Source: Candidatus Omnitrophota bacterium
GTDB lineage: Bacteria; Omnitrophota; Omnitrophia; Omnitrophales; Aquincolibacteriaceae
Length of the DNA: 33,157 nt
NCBI GenBank assembly: GCA_023247055.1
Contig: JAHFHF010000034.1
Span: 1 to 33,157 of the forward strand
Reading direction: 5' to 3'
Shown: positions 8,678 to 16,281 of the stretch, one piece after another
How positions within the stretch are numbered: position 1 is the first letter of the stretch
Layout of the letters: each line of letters begins with the position of its first letter
The notes under the pieces: model-generated
Told to the model about the DNA's origin: nothing
The model's database searches: none
What the model saw: the letters and a program-made list of their open reading frames with translations, nothing else
Made by a program: the position numbers and the translations under genes

Positions 8678-10186
8678 ATGGAAATTCGTTTAACGCCTTT
8701 ATCCAAAAAAAGAACCCCGGCCGACCTGCTTGTGATCGGATTTTTTGAAGGCAGTCCGCTCACGAAAGAAGCCGAAGCGCTCGAGCCGGATTTTGTGCCG
8801 TCGGTCAAGAGCGCGCTGGAACGCAAGCGCTTCAGCGGCAAATTCGGCGAAACCGTCAGCGCCTATTGCCCCGAACTCAAAGAAAGCGCAGAAGCCGTTG
8901 TGCTGGGGCTGGGCAAGAAACCGAATCATAAACACGCATGTATCCGCAAAGCCGCAGGGACCGTGGTGCAATTGGCCCAATCGCGTAAAGCCAAATCTGT
9001 GCGAGTCCTGCTCGATAGCTTTGTGGGTGGCGACGTAACCCTGCAGGATGCAGCTGCCGCCTTTAGCGAAATTGCCTATCTGACAAGCTACGCTTTTGAT
9101 AAATACAAAACTCAGCCGGCGGATGCCGAGAAAAAAAGCAAGCTTGAAACCGTGGAATTGCTGGTTGCAAAATCAGGCGCCGAAGCCGGCTTGAAAAAGA
9201 ACATTGAGTGGGCCGGACTGGTGGCCCAAGGCACGCTCATGGCACGCGATCTGATCAATGAGCCGGCGAATATTCTGACAGCGGCCAAAATGGTCGAGGC
9301 GGCGGAAAAATTGGCGGATAAAAAATCCGTGAAGTTGACAGTGCTGGAGCAAAAAGAACTCGAAGAACTCAAAATGGGCGGCATTTTGGCGGTCAATCAA
9401 GGCAGTGTGCATTCGCCGGCGCTGATTATTTTGGAATATGGAGCCAAGTATAAAAAAGACGGCACGGTCTGCCTGGTCGGCAAGGGTGTGACGTTTGACA
9501 CGGGCGGCATCTCGATCAAGCCGTCCAAAGACATGGAGAAAATGAAATACGACATGTCGGGTTCGGCCGCCGTCATTTCAACGATCAGCGCGCTTGCAGA
9601 CGCAAAGCTTGCGGTGCATGTGGTGGGTCTGATGCCGATGGTGGAAAACAACGTGGCCAATAACCCGATCCGGCCGGGCGACATTATCCGCATGTACAAC
9701 GGCAAAACCGTGGAAGTGATCAACACCGACGCCGAAGGCCGTTTGATTCTGGCGGACGCGCTGGCTTATGCCGAACGCTATCACCCCAAAGCCATGATTG
9801 ATTTGGCCACGCTGACGGGCATGTGCGCTTATACGTTTGGCGACAAAGCCATCGGCATGATGGGCAATGACGAAAAATTATTGGCGCGCGTTAAAAAAGC
9901 CGGCGAAACCAGCGGCCAGCGCTGCTGGGAATTGCCCATGTGGGATGAGTATCTGGATTCGGTGAAGGGCCACCACTCCGACCTGAACAATACCGGCGGA
10001 CCTTACGGCGGCACGATTACGGCCGCAAAATTCTTGCAGGAATTTGTTCCCGCAAAAACGCCCTGGGTTCATTTGGATATTGCCGGCACGGCCTGGACCG
10101 ACAGTCCGCGTTTTGACTGTGTGAAGGGTGCCACGGGTGTTGGCGTGAAATTGCTCATGCAGTTTCTATCGGATTGGGCAAAATAA
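8678..10186 (+). CDS. pepA: Leucyl aminopeptidase (M17 family)
   Basis: This 502-aa cytosolic metallo-exopeptidase removes N-terminal amino acids from peptides using two divalent metal ions. The N-terminal macro-like domain is followed by the catalytic domain, with the family signature NTDAEGRL at about 349-356 (acidic metal ligands and the active-site arginine) and the active-site lysine stretch GKGVTFDTGG at about 268. A good Shine-Dalgarno sequence (GAAAGGAG) lies about 8 nt before the ATG. Length is typical of the family (about 480-510 aa). It appears to be monocistronic, with palindromic elements on both sides. Confidence 0.95.
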   Translation: MEIRLTPLSKKRTPADLLVIGFFEGSPLTKEAEALEPDFVPSVKSALERKRFSGKFGETVSAYCPELKESAEAVVLGLGKKPNHKHACIRKAAGTVVQLAQSRKAKSVRVLLDSFVGGDVTLQDAAAAFSEIAYLTSYAFDKYKTQPADAEKKSKLETVELLVAKSGAEAGLKKNIEWAGLVAQGTLMARDLINEPANILTAAKMVEAAEKLADKKSVKLTVLEQKELEELKMGGILAVNQGSVHSPALIILEYGAKYKKDGTVCLVGKGVTFDTGGISIKPSKDMEKMKYDMSGSAAVISTISALADAKLAVHVVGLMPMVENNVANNPIRPGDIIRMYNGKTVEVINTDAEGRLILADALAYAERYHPKAMIDLATLTGMCAYTFGDKAIGMMGNDEKLLARVKKAGETSGQRCWELPMWDEYLDSVKGHHSDLNNTGGPYGGTITAAKFLQEFVPAKTPWVHLDIAGTAWTDSPRFDCVKGATGVGVKLLMQFLSDWAK

Positions 10187-10191
10187 AATTG

Positions 10192-10303
10192 AGCGTTTAG
10201 CGTAGGACCTCAGGACATTCTGTAGGGTACAGGCATGCCTGTACCCTACAGAATAAATCAGTACAAACAAAATTAAATGTCATGAGGTACTACGCTAAAC
10301 GCT
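10192..10303. repeat. Nested palindromic element after pepA
   Basis: An outer inverted pair (10192-10219 with 10276-10303, 28 bp, two mismatches, AGCGTTTAGCGTAG at the left) encloses a 38-bp perfect palindrome at 10217-10254 centred on GGCATGCC. The right outer arm ends exactly one base before the ATG of the DUF309 gene. It can fold into a long hairpin and may terminate pepA transcription. The nested architecture suggests a mobile intergenic element of MITE/REP type. Confidence 0.8.
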
Positions 10304-10633
10304 ATGCCTTACCTTCCCGCTTACCTCCAATTCATCCGACTTTTTAACGCCCAGAAATTTTTCGAAGCCCACGAAGTTCTCGAACTTCTATGGCGGGAAG
10401 AAAAAGGCCCTGACCGCGATTTTTATCAGGGCCTGATTCAAATCGCGGCCGTTTTCGTACACCTTCAAAAGAACAATCTGCCGGGGGCCCAGCGCCTGTT
10501 GGAAACTGCCGCGGCTTATTTGAAGCCTTATGCGCCATTTTGCCACGGTGTCCTGATCGAGGAGCTTCTCGCGGCAGTCCGCCAAGCCCTTCGCGATGCT
10601 CCCGCCTTTACCAGCCCGAAAATTCAGTTGTAG
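10304..10633 (+). CDS. DUF309 family protein
   Basis: A 109-aa helical protein with the hallmark FFEAHEVLELLWR near residue 20 followed by DFYQGLIQIAAVFVHLQKNN and GAQRLL, the conserved core of the DUF309 (PF03745) family. The family's biochemical role is not established. The ATG directly abuts a palindrome and has no visible Shine-Dalgarno sequence, so initiation may be weak. The stop codon overlaps the next hairpin. Confidence 0.85.
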   Translation: MPYLPAYLQFIRLFNAQKFFEAHEVLELLWREEKGPDRDFYQGLIQIAAVFVHLQKNNLPGAQRLLETAAAYLKPYAPFCHGVLIEELLAAVRQALRDAPAFTSPKIQL

Positions 10634-10756
10634 GGCGGGTTTGTAACCCGCCCGTGCTGTAGAGGCCAGGCAACCCCCAGACGACGGCTTTCTTTTGCCG
10701 TCGCTGGGATAGTCCAAACGCAAAAGGCGTTGGGGCATGCCTGGCCTCTACAGCAC
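10633..10756. repeat. Composite palindromic element after the DUF309 gene
   Basis: A first hairpin (GGGCGGGTT, 3-nt loop, AACCCGCCC; 10633-10653) overlaps the DUF309 stop codon. It is followed by a larger inverted pair, 10654-10679 with 10731-10756 (26 bp, two mismatches, GTGCTGTAGAGGCCAGGC at the left). Inside the large loop are two further hairpins (CGACGGC/GCCGTCG at 10682-10703 and AACGC/GCGTT at 10717-10731). The transcript would fold as a multi-branched structure. The left hairpin may terminate transcription. Confidence 0.75.
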
Positions 10757-10829
10757 GTGAATTCCTGATAAAGGTTTCTTGGGAACAAGCCGTTATTCTT
10801 GAAAAGCGTCCGAAAGGAATTTCTGCTTC

Positions 10830-10857
10830 TTGCATCGCGGCTTCTTTTGGATATAAT
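10830..10857 (+). promoter_or_regulatory. Sigma-70-type promoter for the small secreted protein gene
   Basis: TTGCAT (10830-10835) and a perfect TATAAT (10852-10857) are separated by 16 bp, placing the transcription start near 10864. The ATG with its strong AAGGAGG follows at 10898. Confidence 0.6.
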
Positions 10858-10897
10858 TACTTCAATCATCCCCCAGCCCTCATCAAGGAGGCTACTT

Positions 10898-11350
10898 ATG
10901 AAACTCAAGCACCTCGCCCTTGCCGTAATTGTTCTTATGCTCATTCCCGCGCTGACGCCGCAGGCCCATGCGAATGCAGCGAAAGCCGCCGGAGCTTCAC
11001 TCTTTCTTCCGACAACCGGTCAAGCCATGAACGGCCAGATTGGCAATACTAAGACTAAATTGATGGCTGTGGCTGAAGTCGGCCTCGTGACGACAACGGC
11101 TATTTTGGGCGGCGTGGTCGGCGGCCCGATTATTTGGGTTGCTCTCGGACCCCTTATTGCCAACCATGCCTGGAGCGCGACCGATGCGTATGTGAACGCT
11201 AAAAACGGGCAGTCTCCCGTGGTTGAACAGCAGGTCATGGATGCCCAGCGCGCGCTTGAACTTTCGCGTCAGCGCCGTTTTGACCGCGAGGAAACTTATC
11301 AATCTTCGTTGCGCGACCGCATCAATCAGGCCGCGCTCACAGCCCGGTAA
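10898..11350 (+). CDS. Small exported or membrane protein of unknown function
   Basis: A 150-aa protein that begins with a clear signal peptide (MKLKHLALAVIVLMLIPALT, cleavage likely after AHA at about 26). A glycine-rich hydrophobic segment (TTAILGGVVGGPIIWVALGP, about 68-90) resembles a membrane or glycine-zipper segment. The C-terminal part is charged and helical (QQVMDAQRALELSRQRRFDRE). The ATG at 10898 is chosen because AAGGAGG lies 6 nt upstream and the signal peptide starts there. It is transcribed alone, from its own promoter to a strong terminator. No family is recognised; an envelope-stress or membrane-associated role is only a guess. Confidence 0.75.
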   Translation: MKLKHLALAVIVLMLIPALTPQAHANAAKAAGASLFLPTTGQAMNGQIGNTKTKLMAVAEVGLVTTTAILGGVVGGPIIWVALGPLIANHAWSATDAYVNAKNGQSPVVEQQVMDAQRALELSRQRRFDREETYQSSLRDRINQAALTAR

Positions 11351-11362
11351 TAAATGAGCGTT

Positions 11363-11392
11363 CAACTTACGTTCTGAAAGAAACGTAAGTTG
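11363..11392. repeat. Hairpin in the 3' untranslated region
   Basis: CAACTTACGTT and AACGTAAGTTG form a perfect 11-bp stem with an 8-nt loop, 13 nt after the stop codon. It has no T-run, so it is a 3' UTR hairpin rather than a terminator. Confidence 0.6.
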
Positions 11393-11445
11393 GTATGCGG
11401 CTTTATTCAGTCGCAAAGCGATCTGGATACCTAAAATTTAAAAAA

Positions 11446-11476
11446 GCCCGTCTGCTCCGGCAGACGGGCTTTTTTT
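11446..11476 (+). terminator. Rho-independent terminator
   Basis: GCCCGTCTGC, a 4-nt loop and GCAGACGGGC form a perfect 10-bp GC-rich stem, followed by a seven-T run with A residues upstream. It ends the transcript of the small exported protein and insulates the cobalamin operon. Confidence 0.93.
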
Positions 11477-11499
11477 CTGTCCTGCCTTTTTTTCGCCGC

Positions 11500-11527
11500 T
11501 TTACTTTTTAGCTGCCGCGATTATAAT
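11500..11527 (+). promoter_or_regulatory. Promoter of the cobalamin operon
   Basis: TTTACT (11500-11505) and TATAAT (11522-11527) with 16 bp spacing. The start would be near 11534, giving a leader of about 455 nt that contains the cobalamin riboswitch before the ATG at 11991. Confidence 0.5.
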
Positions 11528-11696
11528 ACCGCCACTCTCATCCGAGAGAACGCGGCCTAAACCGCGTCTGATCTTTCAATTTTTTCCAGGGTGCCTGTGT
11601 TTCGCACAGGCTTAATTGGGAAGAGAGACCTGATGGTTTTAATCAGGGACTCCACGGTGCCGCCGCTGTCGGCAAGTACGAAAGCGCCGCCGCTTA

Positions 11697-11748
11697 GGGA
11701 TATTTCATGGATATCCGAAGCGCGGTACCTGCACACGAGTGCGGGTGC
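11697..11748 (+). repeat. 52-nt structured repeat inside the riboswitch, copy 1
   Basis: It folds into two adjacent hairpins: GGATAT/ATATCC, and ACCTGCAC with the tetraloop ACGA and GTGCGGGT. It is 44/52 identical to the copy at 11759-11810. Confidence 0.8.
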
Positions 11749-11758
11749 TGTTGCTTAC

Positions 11759-11810
11759 GGGTATTTTCATGGATACCCGAAGCACGGTACCCACACACGA
11801 GTGTGGGTGC
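11759..11810 (+). repeat. 52-nt structured repeat inside the riboswitch, copy 2
   Basis: It folds into GGGTAT/ATACCC and into ACCCACAC, loop ACGA, GTGTGGGT. Compared with copy 1, the second stem carries a G-C to A-U exchange on both sides and a U-G to C-G change, so the stem is preserved despite sequence drift. Confidence 0.8.
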
Positions 11811-11990
11811 AAAAACCACTGTTTCTTCGGAAATGGGAAGGTGCGCGAGTAGGTTTGAACTTGCCTAGTCAGAAGACTTGCCTTGGGAACATGCAATTCT
11901 CCGCGCAGAGCGAATTTTAAGAGCAAGCCCCTCCGTGTTTTCCGAGCTTACTCCCGAAGTCCCTCTTTCGCGGGGCAAAAAGGAGTTTCT

Positions 11991-14339
11991 ATGCACGGGG
12001 TCGCGCAATTCCCGCAATTAAAGTTTTCACTCGCGTTTTTTGCTGCCAAACAAACTATCCAGATCCGTAAGATCCTTGTTTCCTTTGTGATTTTTTCCGG
12101 CCTGGGCCTTGCCTTGTCCGCTTCCGGTTTTGCCGCGGCAGCGCCTGCGGCGGAAAAACCAAAACCGAATTTTCTGCAGCGATTTTTCCCGAAAGACGAA
12201 CCTGCCTCTGATTCTCAAAATATCAAAACGGTGGAAACCGTGAATGTTATCGGCTCACGTCTTCCGGCGTTCAAAATTCCTTTTGCCGATGTGCCGGGCA
12301 ATGTCAGCTATTTTCCGGCGAACGTGACCCATAAAGATCAGGCTGCGATTCAGGCCGTTGAACCCCGTGATTTTCAGGCGTCTATACGCGATACGGAAAG
12401 TGCGATTTTCTATGATCAAGTTGGCAACGGCGTGGATACTACGTTCAGCCTGCGTGGTTTTAACGAAGGCGCCGCGGTCGTGACGCTGCTCGATGGTGTG
12501 CGTATGAACGATGTGGACGGCGGCGGCGTCAATTATCCTCTGATCGACATGAGCGATATCGATACCATTCAGATCGATCGCGGGTCCGCATCGCCGATTT
12601 TCGGCAGCGGTGCTTTCGGCGGCGTGGTGCATCTTTTGACGCGTGAGCCCAGCGAAAAGCCGATCAGCACGTTCGGCGGTTTCGAAGTGGCGAGTCACCA
12701 AGGCATTAAGTTTTACAGTGGTGTCAGCGGCACCCTGCAAGACAAAGTGACGCCTGTGGGCGGAAAATTCAAATATTATTTCAAAGGCGGCCGTAACCTG
12801 AGTGACGGTTTCCGCGCCAACGGTGAAATCCGCATTACGTCTTTTAATCTCAAGACAGCCTATGAATTTCCGGAAAAGCGCGGCCGCGTTCATTTTGGCA
12901 TCAAGCATGTCGACGACGCCATCTCTAACCCCGGAACGCTCAACCTGCGGCAGTATGAAGCCGACGAAGAACAGACCATCAAGCCGCTCGATGGCCGCGA
13001 TTACAAGAGCACGATTGTGCAGTTTGGCGCAGACACGAATTTCTGGGACCAGCGCCTGTCCGCATCCATTTTAGCAAGCTGGCGCACGAATCTGAGCCAC
13101 TTTTTTACGACATCCGCGACCTTTATCGACTTTGCCGACGGCTTCGACCCGGACACGGATAGGGTGACCACCAAAGACCGCGCGACGGATCTTGTCTGGC
13201 AGCTCGGCTATCAGGACCAACTCACCGACTGGCTTCACAATCAGACCACGCTCGGTATGGAATTCCGCGATGCGTCTAACTACGGCCTTGAACAGGATGC
13301 CTTCGGCGGCAGTGTCGTTGAAACCACTGCGCGGGAAACCGAGCGCAGTGCCAAACCGCAGAGTGCCGGCCTTTTTTGGCGCGAAACATTGAAATTCTGT
13401 GACAAGGTTGTTCCGTATTTCGGTATGCGCCATGACTTCCACCGTCTGAAAACAACGGACCATCTGACGCCTTCGGACAGCATCAGCCGTACATTCTCGG
13501 ATACCAGCGTCTCAGCCGGCATCACGCTCAAGCCGTTCAGCTGGAATGATCTTTTTGCGAATTACTCGGAGGGTTTCCGCGTCCCGGATATCAGCGAGCT
13601 CGCGCCTTTTTCCGGAACGATCTCAAGCAACCTGCAGCCCGAACATAGCCACAGTTATGAAGTCGGCACGCGCCTGCGCTATCAGAAAAAAGCGGCCTTT
13701 AAAACCAGTTTCTTTTTGATCGACATGGAAGATGAAATCGCATTTGACAGCAACAGCGTCGGTCCTGGCGCACCCTTTGGCCAGAACATCAATATTGGCA
13801 AGAGCCGCCGTTACGGCGTTGAAAACCGTCTCGACTTGAAACCCGTCCCCGAACTTAGCATGTACGGTTCTTACACCTGGATGCAGGCCTACGTGCGCGA
13901 AACAGATCCCTCCGGCTCGATTGTGGATGGCCGTTCGCTCGGACAGATTCCGGAAAACCGCATCACGACCGGTTTTTTTATCACGCCTTTTGCGCGGCAG
14001 GATGAAATCTTAGCCGGGCTGCGTGCTGGTTTTGCGGGCGTCTGGACGGGCAAACAGCATCCGCAGAGTTTTGAATCGTCAAGCCAGGCGACGCTGAATG
14101 CGACGGGCGGGGCCGGCCATATCATCAAAGATTACTCGGTCTGGGATTTTATTCTCTCCTATACGCTCCGCCGCCAAGAAATCTATTTCAAAATCACCAA
14201 CGTCTTTGACAACAAATACTATTCGCGCTCGGTTTCCGCCACGTCTTTCGGGACCGCGATCCAGCCCGCGGGAACTTTTGCATTCGTCATACCCGGTGCG
14301 CCGCGCGAATATCAGCTGGGAGTAAGATGGGAAATCTAA
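11991..14339 (+). CDS. btuB: TonB-dependent outer-membrane receptor, probably for cobalamin/corrinoids
   Basis: A 782-aa protein with an N-terminal export signal (hydrophobic stretch near residues 23-45, LVSFVIFSGLGLALSASGFA). A TonB-box-like ETVNVIG at about 83 is followed by a plug domain with FSLRGFNEGAAVVTLLDGVR and IDTIQIDRGSASPIFGSGAFGG-type motifs. The remainder is a 22-stranded-barrel-type region ending in an aromatic-rich strand (YQLGVRWEI). The ATG at 11991 is preferred because AAAAGGAG lies 5 nt upstream and the signal sequence follows. Substrate assignment rests on the upstream cobalamin riboswitch and the downstream btuF-btuC-btuD genes; the sequence alone only shows a TonB receptor. 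Uptake needs TonB-ExbB-ExbD, which is not in this window. Confidence 0.88.
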   Translation: MHGVAQFPQLKFSLAFFAAKQTIQIRKILVSFVIFSGLGLALSASGFAAAAPAAEKPKPNFLQRFFPKDEPASDSQNIKTVETVNVIGSRLPAFKIPFADVPGNVSYFPANVTHKDQAAIQAVEPRDFQASIRDTESAIFYDQVGNGVDTTFSLRGFNEGAAVVTLLDGVRMNDVDGGGVNYPLIDMSDIDTIQIDRGSASPIFGSGAFGGVVHLLTREPSEKPISTFGGFEVASHQGIKFYSGVSGTLQDKVTPVGGKFKYYFKGGRNLSDGFRANGEIRITSFNLKTAYEFPEKRGRVHFGIKHVDDAISNPGTLNLRQYEADEEQTIKPLDGRDYKSTIVQFGADTNFWDQRLSASILASWRTNLSHFFTTSATFIDFADGFDPDTDRVTTKDRATDLVWQLGYQDQLTDWLHNQTTLGMEFRDASNYGLEQDAFGGSVVETTARETERSAKPQSAGLFWRETLKFCDKVVPYFGMRHDFHRLKTTDHLTPSDSISRTFSDTSVSAGITLKPFSWNDLFANYSEGFRVPDISELAPFSGTISSNLQPEHSHSYEVGTRLRYQKKAAFKTSFFLIDMEDEIAFDSNSVGPGAPFGQNINIGKSRRYGVENRLDLKPVPELSMYGSYTWMQAYVRETDPSGSIVDGRSLGQIPENRITTGFFITPFARQDEILAGLRAGFAGVWTGKQHPQSFESSSQATLNATGGAGHIIKDYSVWDFILSYTLRRQEIYFKITNVFDNKYYSRSVSATSFGTAIQPAGTFAFVIPGAPREYQLGVRWEI

Positions 14340-14343
14340 AAGC

Positions 14344-14371
14344 AGTGAATAGTGGATTGTGGATCGTGGAT
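14344..14371 (+). repeat. Heptamer tandem repeat
   Basis: Four 7-mers in a row (AGTGAAT, AGTGGAT, TGTGGAT, CGTGGAT), just after the receptor stop codon. It is the same kind of heptanucleotide repeat as at 2279-2306, but with a different unit. If the ATG at 14327 were the btuF start, it would be translated as an implausible NSGLWIVDRK stretch. Confidence 0.6.
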
Positions 14372-14421
14372 CGAAAGAGAGGAAAAAGAGGGCGCCTGGC
14401 ACCTTTTGTAGACGCGAATTT

Positions 14422-14458
14422 CCTCCCCCGCGCTTTGCGGGGGAGGATCAAGGTGGGG
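14422..14458 (+). repeat. Palindromic element overlapping the btuF ribosome-binding site
   Basis: CCTCCCCCGC (14422-14431) and GCGGGGGAGG (14437-14446) form a perfect 10-bp stem with a 5-nt loop. The sequence then continues ATCAAGGTGGGGG. This matches one end of the inverted repeat at 8551-8591. The right stem arm contains the GGGAGG that serves as Shine-Dalgarno sequence for the GTG at 14453. Confidence 0.7.
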
Positions 14459-15283
14459 GCGCTGATCTTTTTTGCTTTGATCGCTGCTTTCGCTCCAAGG
14501 GGTCATGCCGAAAAACCTGCCCGCATTGTCTCCATGAATCTGTGCTCGGACGAACTCGTCGTACGATTGGCCGATCCGGAGCGCATTGCCGCACTGACTT
14601 ATTTTGCCGCAGACCCAAGCATCTCCAATATCAGCGAAGAAGCCAAACAATTCCATCTCATCCGCAGCCAGGCCGAAGAGGTCATGAGTTTGAACCCGGA
14701 CCTAGTTTTTGCCGGCATGTTTACCGACCGCGCTGCCAAGGCGCTGTTACAGCGTATGGGCTATGAAGTCCGCATACTTGAACTGCCGCAGGATTTCGAG
14801 GGCATTCGCAAAAATATCCGCGAAGTCGCCGAAGCCCTGGGTGAACCGGAGCGCGGCCGCGCACTCATTGCTCAGATGGATGAAACGCTGCAAACTCTCT
14901 CTTCTGTCAAAAGCGTTCCGCTTCCCAAAGTGCTGTTTTATCAACGCGGCGGCTTTACGCCGGGCGCCGAAACCTTTGAAGATGCCATCATCCGCGAAGC
15001 GGGTGCGAAAAACCTTTCGGCTGCGGATGGAATACGGCATTATGGGGTTCTGCCGCTGGAAGCGTTGATCGCGGCGCAGCCGGATTACGTAATTTTTTCT
15101 GAATTCGACAGAACGCGGCTCTCCGTGGGCGGCTGGCTGCTTGAGCACCCGGCCCTGCGGCATGCCAGACATATCCGTACGGTCACCATTCCCGGCCGCT
15201 GGCTCAACTGCGGCGGACCGCTCTCGGTTGAAGCCGTGCGCGCATTGCGCAAGGCTTTCGACAACGGAAATAAAACGGCATGA
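14453..15283 (+). CDS. btuF: Periplasmic corrinoid-binding protein of the ABC transporter
   Basis: With the GTG at 14453 the protein has 276 aa, near the usual size of BtuF (about 266 aa). It begins with a signal peptide (VGALIFFALIAAFAPRGHA, cleavage after HA). The mature part starts with PARIVSMNLCSDELVVRLAD, then shows the family's EEVMSLNPDLVFAG and NLSAADGIRHYGVLPLEALI-type regions of class III helical-backbone binding proteins. An in-frame ATG at 14327 overlaps the receptor stop by 13 nt, but it would add 42 residues encoded by a heptamer repeat and a palindrome, with no signal character. The GTG has GGGAGG 6 nt upstream. Its stop overlaps btuC by 4 nt (ATGA). It delivers periplasmic corrinoid to BtuC2D2. 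Confidence 0.87.
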   Translation: MGALIFFALIAAFAPRGHAEKPARIVSMNLCSDELVVRLADPERIAALTYFAADPSISNISEEAKQFHLIRSQAEEVMSLNPDLVFAGMFTDRAAKALLQRMGYEVRILELPQDFEGIRKNIREVAEALGEPERGRALIAQMDETLQTLSSVKSVPLPKVLFYQRGGFTPGAETFEDAIIREAGAKNLSAADGIRHYGVLPLEALIAAQPDYVIFSEFDRTRLSVGGWLLEHPALRHARHIRTVTIPGRWLNCGGPLSVEAVRALRKAFDNGNKTA

Positions 15284-16281
15284 GTTTCTTAAAACGCCAA
15301 TCTGTAATCTATGCGCTGCTCGCAAGTGCAGTGATGCTTCTTTTTCTGCTTTCGCTGGGGACAGGAGCGATTGTGCTCAGTCCGATCAAAGTGTTCCAGG
15401 CCTTCTTCATGGATGCGTCTTCGCAGGCGGCAGTGATTGTCCGTGAAATCCGTCTGCCGCGTGCGCTGCTTGGGATTCTGGTCGGGGCATCGCTCGGTCT
15501 GGCCGGCGCTTCGCTGCAGGGGCTGTTAAAAAACCCTTTGGCGGAACCGGGTGTGTTAGGCGTGACCGGCGGCGCGGTTTTGGGAGCCGTTATTACGTTC
15601 TATTTTGGCTGGGCTTCGGCTTTTTCACTGGCCTTGCCGCTCGGCGGCATGGCCGGAGCGTTTCTCGCAGTCGGTGTCTTGTTTTTAATGGCCGGAGGTT
15701 CTGCCAGCGTTCAGACTCTGGTGCTTGCCGGTGTTGCTGTCAATACGTTCACTTTTGCCGTGACGTCCCTTGCGCTCAATCTCTCCCGCAGCCCCTATGC
15801 CACCCTTGAAATTATTTTTTGGCAATTAGGATCGATTGCCGACCGCAGCCTAGACCATGTTTTTCTTATTCTGCCGCTGGTGGCGGCAGGCTGGCTGCTT
15901 TTGGCCATGAATGGCCGGGCTTTAAATGCTTTGAGCCTGGGTGAGGAAACAGCCCAGAGCCTTGGCCTATCACTTCGAGCCGTGCGTCTGCGTGTTCTGT
16001 GGGGAACAGCGCTGTGTGTCGGTGCGGCCACGGCCGTTTCCGGCAGTATCGGCTTTGTCGGCCTTGTCGTGCCGCATTTGCTGCGGCCCTGGGTGGGCCA
16101 TGAGCCGGGACGTTTACTCGGACCGAGCGCTCTGGGCGGCGCTGCCATGCTGCTGGCCGCGGATATTGCGGTGCGTCTTGTGCCGGGCGGCACTGAACTC
16201 AAACTAGGCGTTCTCACGGCGCTCGTTGGAGCGCCTTTCTTTCTTGCGCTGATTCTGACTTTGCGGAGACGCATTCCATGA
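15280..16281 (+). CDS. btuC: Corrinoid ABC transporter permease (FecCD/BtuC family)
   Basis: A 333-aa inner-membrane protein with about ten hydrophobic helices. Typical FecCD motifs are visible: REIRLPRALLGILVGASLGLAG near residue 50, LLKNPLAEPGVLGVTGGA near 83, and SGSIGFVGLVVPHLLRP near 250 (the cytoplasmic coupling loop that contacts BtuD). Length equals the family norm. It starts at ATG 15280 inside ATGA overlapping btuF, and its own stop overlaps btuD in the same way, which shows translational coupling. Confidence 0.94.
   Translation: MSFLKRQSVIYALLASAVMLLFLLSLGTGAIVLSPIKVFQAFFMDASSQAAVIVREIRLPRALLGILVGASLGLAGASLQGLLKNPLAEPGVLGVTGGAVLGAVITFYFGWASAFSLALPLGGMAGAFLAVGVLFLMAGGSASVQTLVLAGVAVNTFTFAVTSLALNLSRSPYATLEIIFWQLGSIADRSLDHVFLILPLVAAGWLLLAMNGRALNALSLGEETAQSLGLSLRAVRLRVLWGTALCVGAATAVSGSIGFVGLVVPHLLRPWVGHEPGRLLGPSALGGAAMLLAADIAVRLVPGGTELKLGVLTALVGAPFFLALILTLRRRIP

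Larger units (their letters stand above)
11587..11890 (+). ncRNA. Cobalamin riboswitch with enlarged peripheral domain
   Basis: Core landmarks appear in the right order: GGTGCCTGTG with its pairing partner CACAGGC, then TTAATTGGGAAG, then CGGTGCCGCCGCTGT, then CCACTG with GGGAAGG, and the B12 box AGTCAGAAGACTTGCC at about 11867-11882. These match the class I cobalamin riboswitch consensus, in which adenosylcobalamin binding represses the downstream genes. About 130 nt of extra sequence sits between the CCGCCGCTGT element and the CCACTG element, and it consists largely of two tandem 52-nt repeats. There is no obvious T-run terminator between the aptamer and the ATG at 11991, so control is probably at translation through the Shine-Dalgarno sequence at 11978-11985. 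It precedes a TonB receptor gene, a classic target. Confidence 0.93.

Noticed and set aside
11697..11810. The two riboswitch repeats as a CRISPR fragment
   Set aside because: There are only two units with a 10-bp gap and no spacer-like sequence, and both units are hairpin pairs inside a riboswitch.
11591..11920. A 109-codon plus-strand open frame
   Set aside because: It lies over the cobalamin riboswitch; the RNA landmarks explain the sequence and the translation has no protein character.
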